Below are positions 1-11,588 of a stretch of 64,000 bases of DNA, in pieces. Origin of the DNA: Cyrtodaria siliqua. Its lineage: Eukaryota > Mollusca > Bivalvia > Adapedonta > Hiatellidae. The notes below the pieces were generated by a model. It did no database searches. It saw nothing but the letters and a program-made list of their open reading frames with translations, and had not been told where the DNA came from. Each line of letters starts with the position of its first letter. Position 1 is the first letter of the stretch. Made by a program: the position numbers and the translations under genes. The stretch spans positions 23,427 to 87,426 of the forward strand of contig JAWPHD010011044.1 of assembly GCA_037043455.1 (NCBI GenBank), read 5' to 3'.

Positions 1-460
1 AGTACTTTATATGAGAGGATTGTATGGCAGTGTATAGTACTATATAGGAGAGGATTGTATGGCAGTGTATAGTACTATGTAGGAGAGGATTGTATTGCAG
101 TGTATAGTTCTATATAGGAGAGGATTGTATGGCAGTGTATAGTACTATATAGGAGAGGATTGTATGGCAGTGTATAGTACTCTATAGGAGAGTATTGTAT
201 GGCAGTGTATTGTACTATATAGGAGAGTTTTGTATGGCAGTGTATGGTACTATATAGGAGAGTATTGTATGGCAGTGTATAGTACTATATAGGAGAGGAT
301 TGTATGGCAGTGTATGGTACTATATAGGAGAGGATTGTATGGAAGTGTATAGTATTATATAGGAGAGGATTTTATGGCAGTGTATGGTACTATATAGGAG
401 AGGATTGTATGGCAGTGTATAGTAGTATATAGGAGAGAATTGTATGGCAGTTTATAGTAC
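1..460. repeat. 35-bp minisatellite, about 13 units
   Basis: The word AGTACTATATAGGAGAGGAT recurs every 35 bp from base 1 (units begin at 1, 36, 71 and so on to 421). Units differ by one to three substitutions. The array runs off the left edge, so its full length is unknown. No coding role is apparent. Confidence 0.95.
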
Positions 461-1768
461 ACAAGTAGAGAACTGTGGAGATGTCAATCTTGCTTCTAAT
501 TATGTTGTTGAATTAAAAAGTGTTGCACTTCCTTAAATTGGAAGTTGTCACTAAATGATCTTGAGTACAGCGTTTTGTCTGTATCTGTTGTAGCACCTGA
601 CTGCACTGTTGAAATATGTTCACCATTTAAACGAGAGTTCGTGTTTCACGGATACTGATTCGACTGATATCAACCGTTCAAAAAAACAACACGAGGGTTG
701 TAAACTAATTATATGCACATTTAATGCATGTAAAATGAATAGTTAGCTTATTTTTCATATTTCTAAAGTAGCGGAATTATTGTTTCCTTGATATCAATTT
801 CTGATTAATCAATAATATAGTGTTACCTATATACCATGTATACTATTTTTAAGAATTATGTAGACACATTATTGAGTCATACAAGGCCATACAAGGCCAG
901 TCATTTATGATATGTAACATATATAGATGTTTATGGATGAGTAAATAGAATGTTGATTGTTTACATTTAACATCACTTGATGTTATTGTGTTTATGATGT
1001 GATACATCATAGGACTCATTCAAGGTTTTAAGGCTTCTATGTCCTTCTATGCCAGTATAAATACAGCCTTTTGGTGTTGTTATTTGGTTCAATATTTGGA
1101 TTGAGAATTTATTTAATAATTCGGTATCAAGTGAAAATATTAAATGATTTGAATTACAAATATATTTTAGAGGATAATAAGTTTTGTCCTTATCTATGCT
1201 AAAGTGGCATTGGATTAGTTGGACTATTTAGTAAAGGGACACTTGTCAATTGTTATCACCTGGACACTTAACAATTTAGATTAAAGGGACACATGCCAAT
1301 ATTATTTGGACTTTATTCGTATATCGGATGTTAAAGAAATACTGGATTCATTGTATGTGTTTTCTGGAAGTGTATATTTTTCATTGCAGTATTTGAATAA
1401 ATGTGTTGATTATATTTTAAAAATAGTTGTCGCTTGTATTGCTTCCTTTCTTGCTAAATGTTACCCCTAACATTATTTACATTATGGGTCCTTCCATGTC
1501 CGGTATCTTCTGTACCCATGGCTCATGGATAACGTGCACGATATGCACGATAACCGGTATTGACAGGGATGTTTGTATAAACTAATCATGTTCTCGGATT
1601 GCAGCGGGGAAATAGGCAACAATCGAGTTGACAAATAGAACTGTTGGTTGGATGGACGATATTTCATGGAATGTTGTGGTATGTGAATATATGTTATGCA
1701 TTTGATTATACAAAACTGTATTCAAGGAGGCAGCCATATTTTATTGTAATGTTGCTGTACTTCCGGTG
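461..1768. other. AT-rich stretch without recognisable gene
   Basis: I see no convincing open frame, splice-flanked exon or transposon protein here. Bases about 1721-1775 resemble 50637-50695 (both contain TTGTAATGTTGCT followed by ACTTCCGGTGCA), so this part is a dispersed repeat. Confidence 0.6.
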
Positions 1769-2798
1769 CATTAACTATATTGGAGATAGTGATAATATTC
1801 TAGATTTAATATAATGTAAGATTGAATATCGAATCAGATGTTAAATTATGTCATGCCGTTTTATATTACATTATTTTTTTTAACGTTGAGAGGAAATAAT
1901 TGTCTGTATTAAGTATTCCTGGCTAATTTTAAAATCGGTTTACTTTTTGTTTAGTCCGTTAGCACGTGTTACCTTGTGAAAATGTCAAAGGATACCTTTT
2001 GGGCAGAAAGGGTTATCTTTTGGGTAAGGGGTTACCATTTTGTTTCCTACATACGTGACTTATTTATATACTATTTGCTAAGTAGAGATGTCATTCAGGT
2101 CTCACATCTCTATTATCTTCCATGAAAGCTCGTAAACAAAAGGAAAACAGAAAATAATTCTGTTTTTTTCTCATTTAAGTCATTTTTAATTTGAAAGAAG
2201 ATAAAAAAAAAGGTTCCTTTGCTTAAGCATGCATACATCTGAAGAATAAAATATAGATGATATAGAATATCCTATGTTGATATGACGTTCAATCAAATTT
2301 CAGGTTTGAGAAGTATTTGACAGAAGCACCATATATTCATTCTTTGCCCTGTAAAACACAGATGATACAGCTAGATAATGCCATTTTGTATGTTTATAGG
2401 GTCAAATAAATAAAAATGAGAAATAACAACAACCTGGCTAACTTATGTATTGCATTGTTTTAATTTAATATGTTGGCTATTCTGAAAATATTAATCCAAC
2501 AACAAGCATTCTGCCCAGCTTTGAAGATTAGATGATGGAAAGCGCTGTACAGTAACTCTATGGAGCGTTGAACCATAACTCTATGGAGTGTCTACAACTG
2601 AGCTTGCAGCAACTCTGCAGTTCTACAAGCGAGAAGGTTATGCATGTTTGTATGGAGAGTGGGGTAGATATGTTCAATCTTACATGACATGTGACTTATG
2701 ACGTCATGACGTTACGTCGACGTCGCCTTATTCTGGCGTTAAATCAGCAAAGTCATTGATTTTATGCCGTTAATAAACACATAATGGGAGAAAAATAA

Positions 2799-2942
2799 TC
2801 CATCATGAGTGATCCATGTGAGATAGGGAAATCTCCCCTCGGGATCAGAATTGCAACCAGGCACTCGGCAGAGCCTCGTCCCTGGTTACAATTCTGACCC
2901 TCGGGTGAGATTTCTCTATCTCACATGGATATTCATGATGGA
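2799..2942. repeat. Foldback (imperfect inverted repeat) in tandem unit 1
   Basis: The arm beginning TCCATCATGAGTGATCCATG is matched in reverse complement by an arm ending CACATGGATATTCATGATGGA-like sequence at 2942. Arms are about 60 bp around a short loop near 2863-2880. It is a MITE-like foldback or remnant. Confidence 0.85.
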
Positions 2943-4081
2943 TTCTTATATTCCCGTTGGCGCCATATAACCCCTTTTGTGTTGGTGCGTCGTAAAAGCT
3001 AATATTTCCGGTGCAATACATTTGAGCAAGCAGATACAATTGACAGAGTACATTAACTATATTAAAATTAGTGATAATATTCTAGATTTAATATAATGTA
3101 AGATTGAATATCGAATCAGATGTTAAATTATGTCATGCCGTTTTATATTACATTATTTTTTTTAACGTTGAGAGGAAATAATTGTCTGTATTAAGTATTC
3201 CTGGCTAATTTTAAAATCGGTTTACCTTTTGTTTAGTCCGTTAGCACGTGTTACCTTGTGAAAATGTCAAAGGATACCTTTTGGGCAGAAAGGGTTATCT
3301 TTTGGGTAAGGGGTTACCATTTTGTTTCCTACATACGTGACTTATTTATATACTATTTGCTAAGTAGAGATGTCATTCAGGTCTCACATCTCTATTATCT
3401 TCCATAAAAGCTCGTAAACAAAAGGAAAACAGAAAATAATTCTGTTTTTTTCTCATTTAAGTCATTTTTAATTTGAAAGAAGATAAAAAAAAAAGGTTCC
3501 TTTGCTTAAGCATGCATACATCTGAAGAATAAAATATAGATGATATAGAATATCCTATGTTGATATGACGTTCAATCAAATTTCAGGTTTGAGAAGTATT
3601 TGACAGAAGCACCATATATTCATTCTTTGCCCTGTAAAACACAGATGATACAGCTAGATAATGCCATTTTGTATGTTTATAGGGTCAAATAAATAAAATT
3701 GAGAAATAACAACAACCTGGCTAACTTATGTATTGCATTGTTTTAATTTAATATGTTGGCTATTCTGAAAATATTAATCCAACAACAAGCATTCTGCCCA
3801 GCTTTGAAGATTAGATGATGGAAAGCGCTGTACAGTAACTCTATGGAGCGTTGAACCATAACTCTATGGAGTGTCTACAACTGAGCTTGCAGCAACTCTG
3901 CAGTTCTACAAGCGAGAAGGTTATGCATGTTTGTATGGAGAGTGGGGTAGATATGTTCAATCTTACATGACATGTGACTTATGACGTCATGACGTTACGT
4001 CGACGTCGCCTTATTCTGGCGTTAAATCAGCAAAGTCATTGATTTTATGCCGTTAATAAACACATAATGGGAGAAAAATAA

Positions 4082-4225
4082 TCCATCATGAGTGATCCAT
4101 GTGAGATAGGGAAATCTCCCCTCGGGATCAGAATTGCAACCAGGCACTCGGCAGAGCCTCGTCCCTGGTTACAATTCTGACCCTCGGGTGAGATTTCTCT
4201 ATCTCACATGGATATTCATGATGGA
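4082..4225. repeat. Foldback in tandem unit 2
   Basis: This is the same inverted repeat as at 2799-2942, displaced by exactly 1283 bp, so it was copied together with the tandem unit rather than inserted separately. Confidence 0.85.
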
Positions 4226-5050
4226 TTCTTATATTCCCGTTGGCGCCATATAACCCCTTTTGTGTTGGTGCGTCGTAAAAGCTAATATTTCCGGTGCAAT
4301 ACATTTGAGCAAGCAGATACAATTGACAGAGTACATTAACTATATTAAAATTAGTGATAATATTCTAGATTTAATATAATGTAAGATTGAATATCGAATC
4401 AGATGTTAAATTATGTCGTGACGTTTTATGTTAGATTAATTTTTTTCAACGTTGAGAGGAAATAACTGTCTGTATTACGTATTCCTGGTTAATTTTAAAA
4501 TCGGTTTACTTTTTGCTTAGTCCATTAGTACGTGTTACCTTGTGGAAATGTCAAGGGGATACCTTTTGGGCAGAAACGGTTACCTTTTGGGTAATGGGCT
4601 ACCATTTGGTTTCCTAGATACGTCACTTATTTATATACTATTTGCTAAGTAGAGATGGCATTCAGGTCTTCCATGAAAGCTCAGAGACAAAAGGAAAACA
4701 GAAAGTAATTTTCTTCCTCATTTAAGCCATTTTCAATTTGAAAAAATAAAAGATATATCCTTTGCTTCAGCATGCATACATCTGAAGTATGAAATATCGA
4801 TGATATAGAAAATCCTATGTTGGAATGAGGTTCAATCAAATTTCAGGTTTCAGACGTATTTGACAGAAGCACCACATATTCATTCCTCTGCCGTGTAAAA
4901 CACAGATGATACAGCTAGATAGTTTGTATGTTTATAGGGTCAAATTAATAAGAGTGAGAAATAACAACAACCTGGCTAACTCATGTATTGCATTGTTTTA
5001 ATTTAATAATGTCGGCTATGCTGAAAATATCAAACCAACAACAAGCATTG

Positions 5051-5938
5051 TGCCCAGCTTTGAAGATGAGATGTTGGAAAGCGTTTTACAGTAACACTAT
5101 GGAGCGTCTATGCCCAGCTTTGAAGATGAGATGTTGGAAAGCGTTGTACTGTAGCTCTATGGAGCGCTGTACAGTAACCCTATGGAGAGTCTATGCCCAG
5201 CTTTGAAGATGAGATGTCGGAAAGCGCTGTTAAGTAACCCTATGGAGCGTCTATGCCCATCTTTGAAGATGAGATGTCGGAAAGCGCTGTACAGTAACAG
5301 TATGGAGCATCTATGCCCAGCTTTGAAGATGAGATGTTGGAAAGCGTTGTACTGTAGCTCTATGGAGCGTCTATGCCCAGCTTTGAAGATGAGATGTCGG
5401 AAAGCGCTGTAGAGTAACCCAATGGAGCGTCTATGCCCAGCTTTGAAGATGAGATGTCGGAAAGCGCTGTACAGTAACAGTACGGAGCGTCTATGCCCAG
5501 CTTTGAAGATGAGATGTTGGAAAGCGCTGTACAGTAACACTATGGAGCGTATATGCTCAGCTTTGAAGATGAGATGTCGGAAAGCGCTGAACAGTAACAG
5601 TATGGAGCGTCTATGCCCAGCTTTGAAGATGAGATGTCGGAAAGCGCTGTACAGTAACACTATGGAGCGTCTATGCCCAGCTTTGAAGATGAGATGTCGG
5701 AAAGCGCTGTACAGTAACACTATGGAGCGTCTATGCCCAGCTTTGAAGATGAGATGTCGGAAAGCGCTGTACAGTAAACTATGGAGCGTCTATGCCCAGC
5801 TTTGAAGATGAGATGTCGGAAAGCGCTGTACAGTAACACTATGGAGCGTCTATGCCCAGCTTTGAAGATGAGATGTTGGAAAGCGCTGTACTGTAGCTCT
5901 ATTGAGTGTTGTACAGTAACCCTATGGAGCGCTATAGA
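5051..5938. repeat. 60-bp minisatellite
   Basis: About 15 head-to-tail units of 60 bp carry TGCCCAGCTTTGAAGATGAG and GGAAAGCGCTGTACAGTAAC. The same segment is present once in each 1.28-kb unit, so the array is an in-place expansion of part of unit 3. Sixty is a multiple of three, so 20-residue repeating open frames appear on both strands (for example 5157-5720 minus). I regard them as artefacts. Confidence 0.95.
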
Positions 5939-5940
5939 GT

Positions 5941-6874
5941 AAAAAGAAATATAAAAAGATCGGACAGGGAAAGTAGCATTCAAGGAGGACAGTCAACCAC
6001 AAAACACAGAAACAAACACGCAACAGACAAACAAGAAGTGAAAAATTAATAATAAATGCAAACGACATCACAAACACAAAACGGTTGACAATAGGGCTAC
6101 CGCCTTAGAACGGTCAGTGGCAAAGTAGGCCACTGGGGGTTTAAACCGGTTCTAGGATGCACCAAACCTCACACTTACCCTACTGTCATCTCATTAAAAC
6201 AGGAGTGTAATTAAAGAAATCCCCGCCATGATCTAATCTCTAACCAACAAGGCAGCATCAGTAGGCTATATAATTAAAACACAAATATGCTCGTGTAAAT
6301 ATAATACAATAAAACAATAGCATAGAAAGCCACAATGAAGGTACTCAATGACTTGGCAGAAGCCAGAGCAAAAAGAGAATAAACCATTAAGGGCACGACA
6401 AGAAAGATCATAGACAAACATCAAACGCCACCGTCCCAATGGGCTTTAGGTTGGCGTCATCATAGAGTCCGCAGCCTGTCCGGTCATCGTACACTTAAAG
6501 AGGAAAGCATAGTGCCGAACTGTAAAAGGGTCCACCACCAAGCATGCAGAACGTTGCAAAATGATAGGGTCATAACCTCTTTTGATAAACTTTTTATCAA
6601 GTTTAACAAAGATAGTATGAAAGTGGTCATGACCAAGAAACTTACGAAGTTTATAAATCATCACCATAGAAGTCAGGTTGTGATAGTCCTTGTCGCAGAA
6701 GAGTCCTTAAATTACTTTTATATTTGGAAAGAAGATAAGGGTTACGATAATAAAATTTTACAAAGGTTTTACAAAGTTTATTGGAACGGTAACCCTGATT
6801 GAGTAGCTTTTTAGTTATACAAAGGTTACGAATATTAAAGTCCTGAACACGAGTACAAGCTCTTGAAAAACGAA
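5941..6874 (-). mobile_element. 5'-truncated Penelope-like retroelement copy
   Basis: Read on the minus strand, 6874 to about 6460 matches the C-terminal part of the reverse transcriptase ORF described at 12573-14888. It is followed by the terminal repeat sequence ending in the CCTGTCCGATC/TATATTTCTTT boundary at 5941. The minisatellite words (GCGCTGTACAGTAAC) resume immediately after 6874, so the copy inserted into the 1.28-kb unit. The reading frame is decayed. Confidence 0.8.
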
Positions 6875-7121
6875 CCCAATGGAGAACTGCACAGTAACCC
6901 TATGTAGCGCTGTACAGTATCCCTAAGGAGCGCTGTACAGTAACTTTATGGAGCGTCTACAACAGAACGTGCAGCAACTATGCAGTTTTGCAAACAAGAA
7001 GGTTATGCATGTGTGTATGCCTATCTAAATGGAGAGTGGGGTGGATATGTTCATTCCCGTTGGCGCCATATAACCCCTTTTGTGTTGGTGCGTCGTAAAA
7101 CTTAATTCAACTTTATTTCAG

Positions 7122-7218
7122 AAAACGTTACCAGGTTGCGACGATGCCAATTGTGGTCCGGGACAAAAATGTGAAGTGGCCCATGATGAAGATGTCGCTC
7201 TTTCCTGTGTTTTCAGAG
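7122..7218 (+). CDS. Host gene, first visible exon: FOLN/EGF-like Cys-rich module
   Basis: The exon follows a TTTATTTCAG acceptor and ends at GAG before GTTTGT. It starts in phase 0 and ends in phase 1, which fits the next exon. It encodes about 32 residues with four cysteines spaced C-X4-C-X5-C-X11-C (GCDDANCGPGQKCE...SC), the pattern of follistatin-N/EGF-like modules of secreted proteins. Upstream exons, including the signal peptide, must lie outside the window or in sequence I could not recognise. The donor GTTTGT is weak and coincides with the start of a Penelope-like fragment. The exon assignment rests on the phase agreement with 10196-10357 and on the Cys pattern. The module name is tentative. 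Confidence 0.72.
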
Positions 7219-9898
7219 GTTTGTGTATTGCTTCCATAATTAAGCTACACACAACAAGTACTCCGACCTTATATTTACAAGGAGTGACAAGTATAACAAA
7301 CCAATAAGACATATTAATTTCAACTACAAATTAGTTTCTGACACTGACATAGTAAATAACACTCCTAAGGAATGTGAGTGTAAAACATCAACATGTTCCT
7401 ATCATCCGACAGGTCATGTCATCACTGGTAATTTTGTATTTTAAATAAACGTATTCGGCATTTGTTGTCTAAAGATCCAAAGTATACAAGATAACCTTCG
7501 ATTATTGCTTTTAATGCATGTCGTGCTAAGATCGCCCACTCCATTGAGGAATTAAGTATAAAATGGTGTCGTAGAGAACATGTGGACCCGAACTCTCTTT
7601 CTCTTTGGAACAAAAAAAAGAAAGATATAAAAATCGGACAGGGAAAGTAATAACAAATGAAAACGACATCACAAACACAAAAGGGTTGACAATATGGCTA
7701 CCGCCTTGGAACGGTCAGTGGCAAAAAAGGCCACTGGGGGTTTAAACCAGGTTATCGGGTGCACCAAATCTCACACTTACCCTATTGTCATCCCAATTAA
7801 ACGTGTAAATAAAGAAATCCCCGCCATGAAATATTCTCTAACCAACAAGGCAGCGTTAAAAGGCAATATAAGTAAAACACCTAGATGCTCGTGTATATAT
7901 AAATACAAATAAAAAGCCTAGAAAGCCACAATGAAGGTACTTGATGACTTGGCAGAAGCCAGAGCTACAAGAAAATAAACCATTGAGGGCACGACAAGAC
8001 AAGACCACGGACAAACATTAAACGCCACCGTCCTAATGGGCTTTAGGTAGGCGTCATCATAGGGTCCATAGCCTGTCCGGTCATCGTACAATTAATGAGG
8101 AAAGCGTAGTGGCGAACTGTAAAAGGGTCCACCACCAAGCATGCAGTACGTTGCAAAATGATAGGGTCATAAACTTTTTTGATAAACCTTTTAACAAGTT
8201 TAACAAAGATAGTATGAAAGTGATCATTATAGATACCCGTATTAACTTTTTTAATGCTAACCTCTCTTTACCTCCTCCGTAATGCCCGATTTATTTCGAA
8301 TTCTAGTGCCTGCACTACCACAAACATTTCCAAACTTTTAACTTATTATGTCTTACTGCCGTTAAAGATCATGTTGAATATGGTGTGCTAAAGCTTATGA
8401 ACACTCTGGGATTAATTTATTTTGGTCTATTAAAAATTCAGGAGACGTTCTTGATAAAATTTGCAATAAATGTCAAGTTTCATCTATTAGTACTCTATAC
8501 TATATACAACCTTACCACACCACCTTATCAAAGACAAGCTTATTGTTCTCATTCGAAGAACTTTCGAATGAGAAAAAAGCTACATTTTAGGCCTGTAATA
8601 ATATTAAAGCGTTTTTTAAAAAAAAAAAAAAAAGGCAGTTTATAAAACTTCACTATGTGGACTTGCTAAGAAATTTGTGAAGCACTCATTTTCCTATTAG
8701 ACACTATTTTCGTCAGGTATGGAACTACCGTTTATAGATGAAGTGTAGGTTTCCATTTAGGTACGAACTGTGCACCTCTTGTCGCAGATTTGTTCCTGTA
8801 TAACTATGAAATAGTCTTTAATCCGATACTCAGGCAGATGTAATTGAAGCTTTTAATGACACCTCTCGGTATTTGGACGACAAATTGAACATCGACAATC
8901 CTTTCTTTTTTATTATGGTTAATAATATCATCCTAAGGAACTTCATCTCAACAAAGCTAACATTTTTGATATTGTCGCTTCTTTTCATGATGTACATCTC
9001 TCTATTGAAAATGCCGAAATAATTTTGATATTGTTAATTATCCCCATTTAGATGAGGATGTTCCCCGACCTACTTCTTATGGGGTCTATGTTTAACTTAT
9101 TCGTTTCTCTAGAGCTTGTAGTCGTGTTGGGTCACTTTATTATTCGTATTTTTTGTATAACTATAAAGCTACTCCACCATAAACTTCGAAACACCTTTGC
9201 AAACCTTATTATCGTGACATTGATCTACTTTTAAAATAATAAAAGTAATTTAAGAAGTCTCCTGCGAAAGGACTTTCACAACCTGACTTCTATGGTGATG
9301 TGATTAACAAACTTTGTAAGATCCTGGTTCATAATCACTTTCATATAATCGTTTTAAAAAGATATCACAAGAGGTTAAGACCCTATTATTTTGCAACGCA
9401 CGGCATGTTTAGTGGTTGACCCATTTCCAGTTCGCCACTATGATTTCCTCTTTGGTTATGCGATGACCGGACATATTGTGAACCATATTATGAACGCCTA
9501 CCTAAATCCTCATAGGACGGTAGCGTTTGATGTTTGTCTTAAATATTGTCTTGTCGTACCCTTAACGGTTTGTTCTCTTGTTGCTCTGCCTTCTTGAGTA
9601 CTTGCTCTTTGGCTTTCTAGGCTTTTTTATATTATATATACTTCATCATTTATGTGGTTTATTTATATTGCCTATTAACGCCGTCTTGTTTGTTAGAGAA
9701 TATAACGTGGCAGGTATATCGTTATTTACACTCTCCCGCTTTATTGGGATGACAGTATGGTAAGAGTGAGGTTTGGTGCACCCTAGAACCAGGTCTAAAC
9801 CGCAGCGGTCTTTTTGCAACTGACCTTTCCAAGGCGGTAACGCTATTGTCAACCTGTTTGTGTCTGTGATGTCACATGCCTTGCCTATTATTAACATT
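7219..9898 (+). mobile_element. Decayed Penelope-like copy with internal deletions
   Basis: Matches to the reverse transcriptase ORF at 12573-14888 begin right after the host splice donor and continue in order with stops, frameshifts and deletions. Recognisable remnants include the segment around ATTTTTATAATGCT-like words near 8250, the TTACCACACCACC segment near 8511, the GTCGCAGATTTGTTCCTGTA segment near 8780 and CTCGGTATTTGGACGAC near 8866. The terminal repeat follows at about 9510-9898. The copy is split by a reverse-oriented relative at 7617-8232. Confidence 0.75.
7617..8232 (-). mobile_element. Penelope-like 3' fragment nested inside another copy
   Basis: On the minus strand this is the extreme C-terminus of the reverse transcriptase plus its terminal repeat, ending at the TATATCTTTC boundary at 7617. 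Plus-strand reverse transcriptase sequence stops at TTTGGAACAAAAAAA just before it. It resumes at ATTATAGATACCCGTATTAA just after it, matching the continuous order seen at about 13216-13260. Confidence 0.75.
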
Positions 9899-10195
9899 TT
9901 AATGCGTGTTTTAGTGACACACTGTGAAAGCTACATTTTCGACAGTTATACCTACTTTTAACTGACTGATGCTCGATTAAACATAACAACACAATCACTA
10001 ACCATATATTTCCCTTGGAAGTTTACTTAAAGATGGTTCTGCTTTGAAAACAAGCAAATCACATGCAATGTCATACCCATTGCCCTCTTACATGCACGCT
10101 TGTGGATATCTAAGTAATTGTGTGGACACGATACGTCGATAACCTAACATACTACGCACGGAACTCATCTTTCAGTTTATTTTACTTTATAACAG
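9899..10195. other. Intron remainder before Sushi exon
   Basis: About 300 bp without a recognisable repeat or coding signal. It ends in a pyrimidine-rich tract and TTTATAACAG, the acceptor of the next exon. Confidence 0.5.
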
Positions 10196-10357
10196 AATGT
10201 GCCCCTCTGCAAGAGCCGCTGAATGCGATAACTTTAGGAAACGAAAGATCCATTGGTGCACGGGTATGTTTCAGCTGCGTGGCGGAATATCCACGTGCAT
10301 TACTCTGCCTCCAGTGTGAGAAGAACGGAACATGGAAAGGTGCCTCACCACAGTGTG
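10196..10357 (+). CDS. Host gene exon: Sushi/CCP domain
   Basis: The exon is flanked by TTTATAACAG and GTATGTTT, starts and ends in phase 1 and is 162 nt long, the classic symmetric exon of a shuffled Sushi (complement control protein) module. It encodes ECAPLQEPLNA...GARVCFSC...LLCLQC...GTWKGASPQC. The four standard cysteines, the conserved tryptophan of the G-x-W motif and the P-x-C end are visible. Two additional cysteines (VC and LLC) sit next to standard positions 2 and 3 and could form an extra disulphide. Sushi domains act as extracellular binding modules. Here it lies between a Cys-rich module and a discoidin domain, suggesting a secreted adhesive or recognition protein. Confidence 0.88.
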
Positions 10358-10479
10358 GTATGTTTGTTTTTTTCGGCCAGTAGAGCATATATGGGATAAC
10401 GAGTTGTACGTCGTCCGTCCGCCCCTCCGCCCGCCCGCCCGTCTGTTGACTTTTGCATTTTGAACACAATAATCCTTAA

Positions 10480-11170
10480 GTATTAATTTGTCTTCACCAA
10501 ACCATGTTTTATAAAGGGAGGCTCGGATAAGTTCGAAATCCAGCTAAATCGGATTAGTAACAGCAGAGTTATGACCCTTGTTTGACTGAAAATGCCATAT
10601 TGTGCCTTGTGAACTATTTAGCAGCTTTTTTTGTATTTGATCTTTACCGAACTTTGTCGGTTTGTTGATAGTAATGAAAGCCCAGGCAAGGTCGAAAACC
10701 AGCTAGATCCGATTAATAACCCCAGAGTTATGGTCCTTAATTTATTGAAAAATGCTATATTTTGCTTCGTTAACACTCTATCGCATTCATTTTTCATCTG
10801 ATCTTCATTAATCTTTGGCAGGATGGTCGGATGAAAACTACATCGGCCAAGAAACAGCAAATTTATGGCCTTGACTTATTTAAAATGGTTGCTTCATTAG
10901 CACCTTCATCCAGCATATGGCCTTTACCAAACTCGGCCATATTGGTTATATTAATGAAAGCTCTGAACGGTTCGAAAACCAGCCATACATGATTAATACT
11001 AGTAACACTAGAAGTATGACCCTTGATATTTAGCTCCAGCGCTTATGCCAAACTCGGCCATATTGGTTATATTAATGAAAGCTCTGAACGGTTCGAAAAC
11101 CAGCCATATATGATTAATACTAGTAACACTAGAATTATGATCCTTGCTATTTATCACCAGCGCTTATGCC
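10480..11170. repeat. Degenerate tandem repeat, about four units
   Basis: Phrases of the type 'gaaaGCTC..A.GGTTCGAAAACCAGC..' followed by 'GAGTTATGACCCTTG'-like words recur near 10530-10580, 10680-10745, 10960-11020 and 11080-11145. The last two units are close to identical over about 100 bp (CAAACTCGGCCATATTGG at 10930 and 11049). No coding role is seen. Confidence 0.7.
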
Positions 11171-11588
11171 ATGGTCTGATGTCCGTCGGCCTTTAACTTG
11201 TTGTTGTCAACACTAGCATATTAATTTCTAAAACAAAGAAATATCTAACAATTTTTGTATTTGGTGCAGCTAACTTGTTAATGTTTTTTTTCTTTCTTGA
11301 TCATAAAAGTAAAATACTGTTCAATATAACAATTCTATTAAGAGAAAAAAGCTTTAATCGGTACTCTATATACCTTAGCTAATTAGTCATGTAGTAAATA
11401 AACTGTAGCATTACTTCCAAACACCATTTGACACTGGGAAATATGTCCTTAAGGAACTATTTCAAGCCTATTGTATTTAGTTGGGGAGAGAATGTGTATA
11501 GTTAACTGTAAATCAATGTTACACATACAGTTGCATGAGAAAAGTGTTTTATTCAAGTTTGTAGCAGATGAGGCCATCCAAATACAGC

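Larger units (their letters stand above)
1769..4333. repeat. Two 1.28-kb tandem units
   Basis: The sequence starting CATTAACTATATT at 1769 recurs at 3051 and again at 4334, giving units of 1282 and 1283 bp. Units 1 and 2 are nearly identical, so that duplication is recent. Each unit contains one copy of a TGCCCAGCTTTGAAGAT segment (about 2513 and 3796) and one foldback near its end. The 64-residue open frame on the minus strand of each unit lies over the foldback and is not considered a gene. Confidence 0.93.
4334..7100. repeat. Third, diverged 1.28-kb unit, interrupted
   Basis: The unit resumes at 4334 and is clearly more diverged from units 1 and 2 than they are from each other. It is broken by a 60-bp minisatellite (5051-5938) and a Penelope-like insertion (5941-6874). 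It resumes at about 6880 and ends near 7100 with the same TGTTGGTGCGTCGTAAAA seen at about 2980 and 4264. It stops about 20 bp before the splice acceptor of the first visible host exon. Confidence 0.85.

Noticed and set aside
1..460. CRISPR array
   Set aside because: Units are contiguous with no spacers and the genome is eukaryotic.
2845..4322. Identical 64-codon minus-strand frames in each 1.28-kb unit
   Set aside because: They overlap a foldback structure and are identical only because the unit is duplicated. No family similarity.
5157..5805. Repeating open frames over 5157-5805 on both strands
   Set aside because: Product of the 60-bp minisatellite unit, present on both strands.
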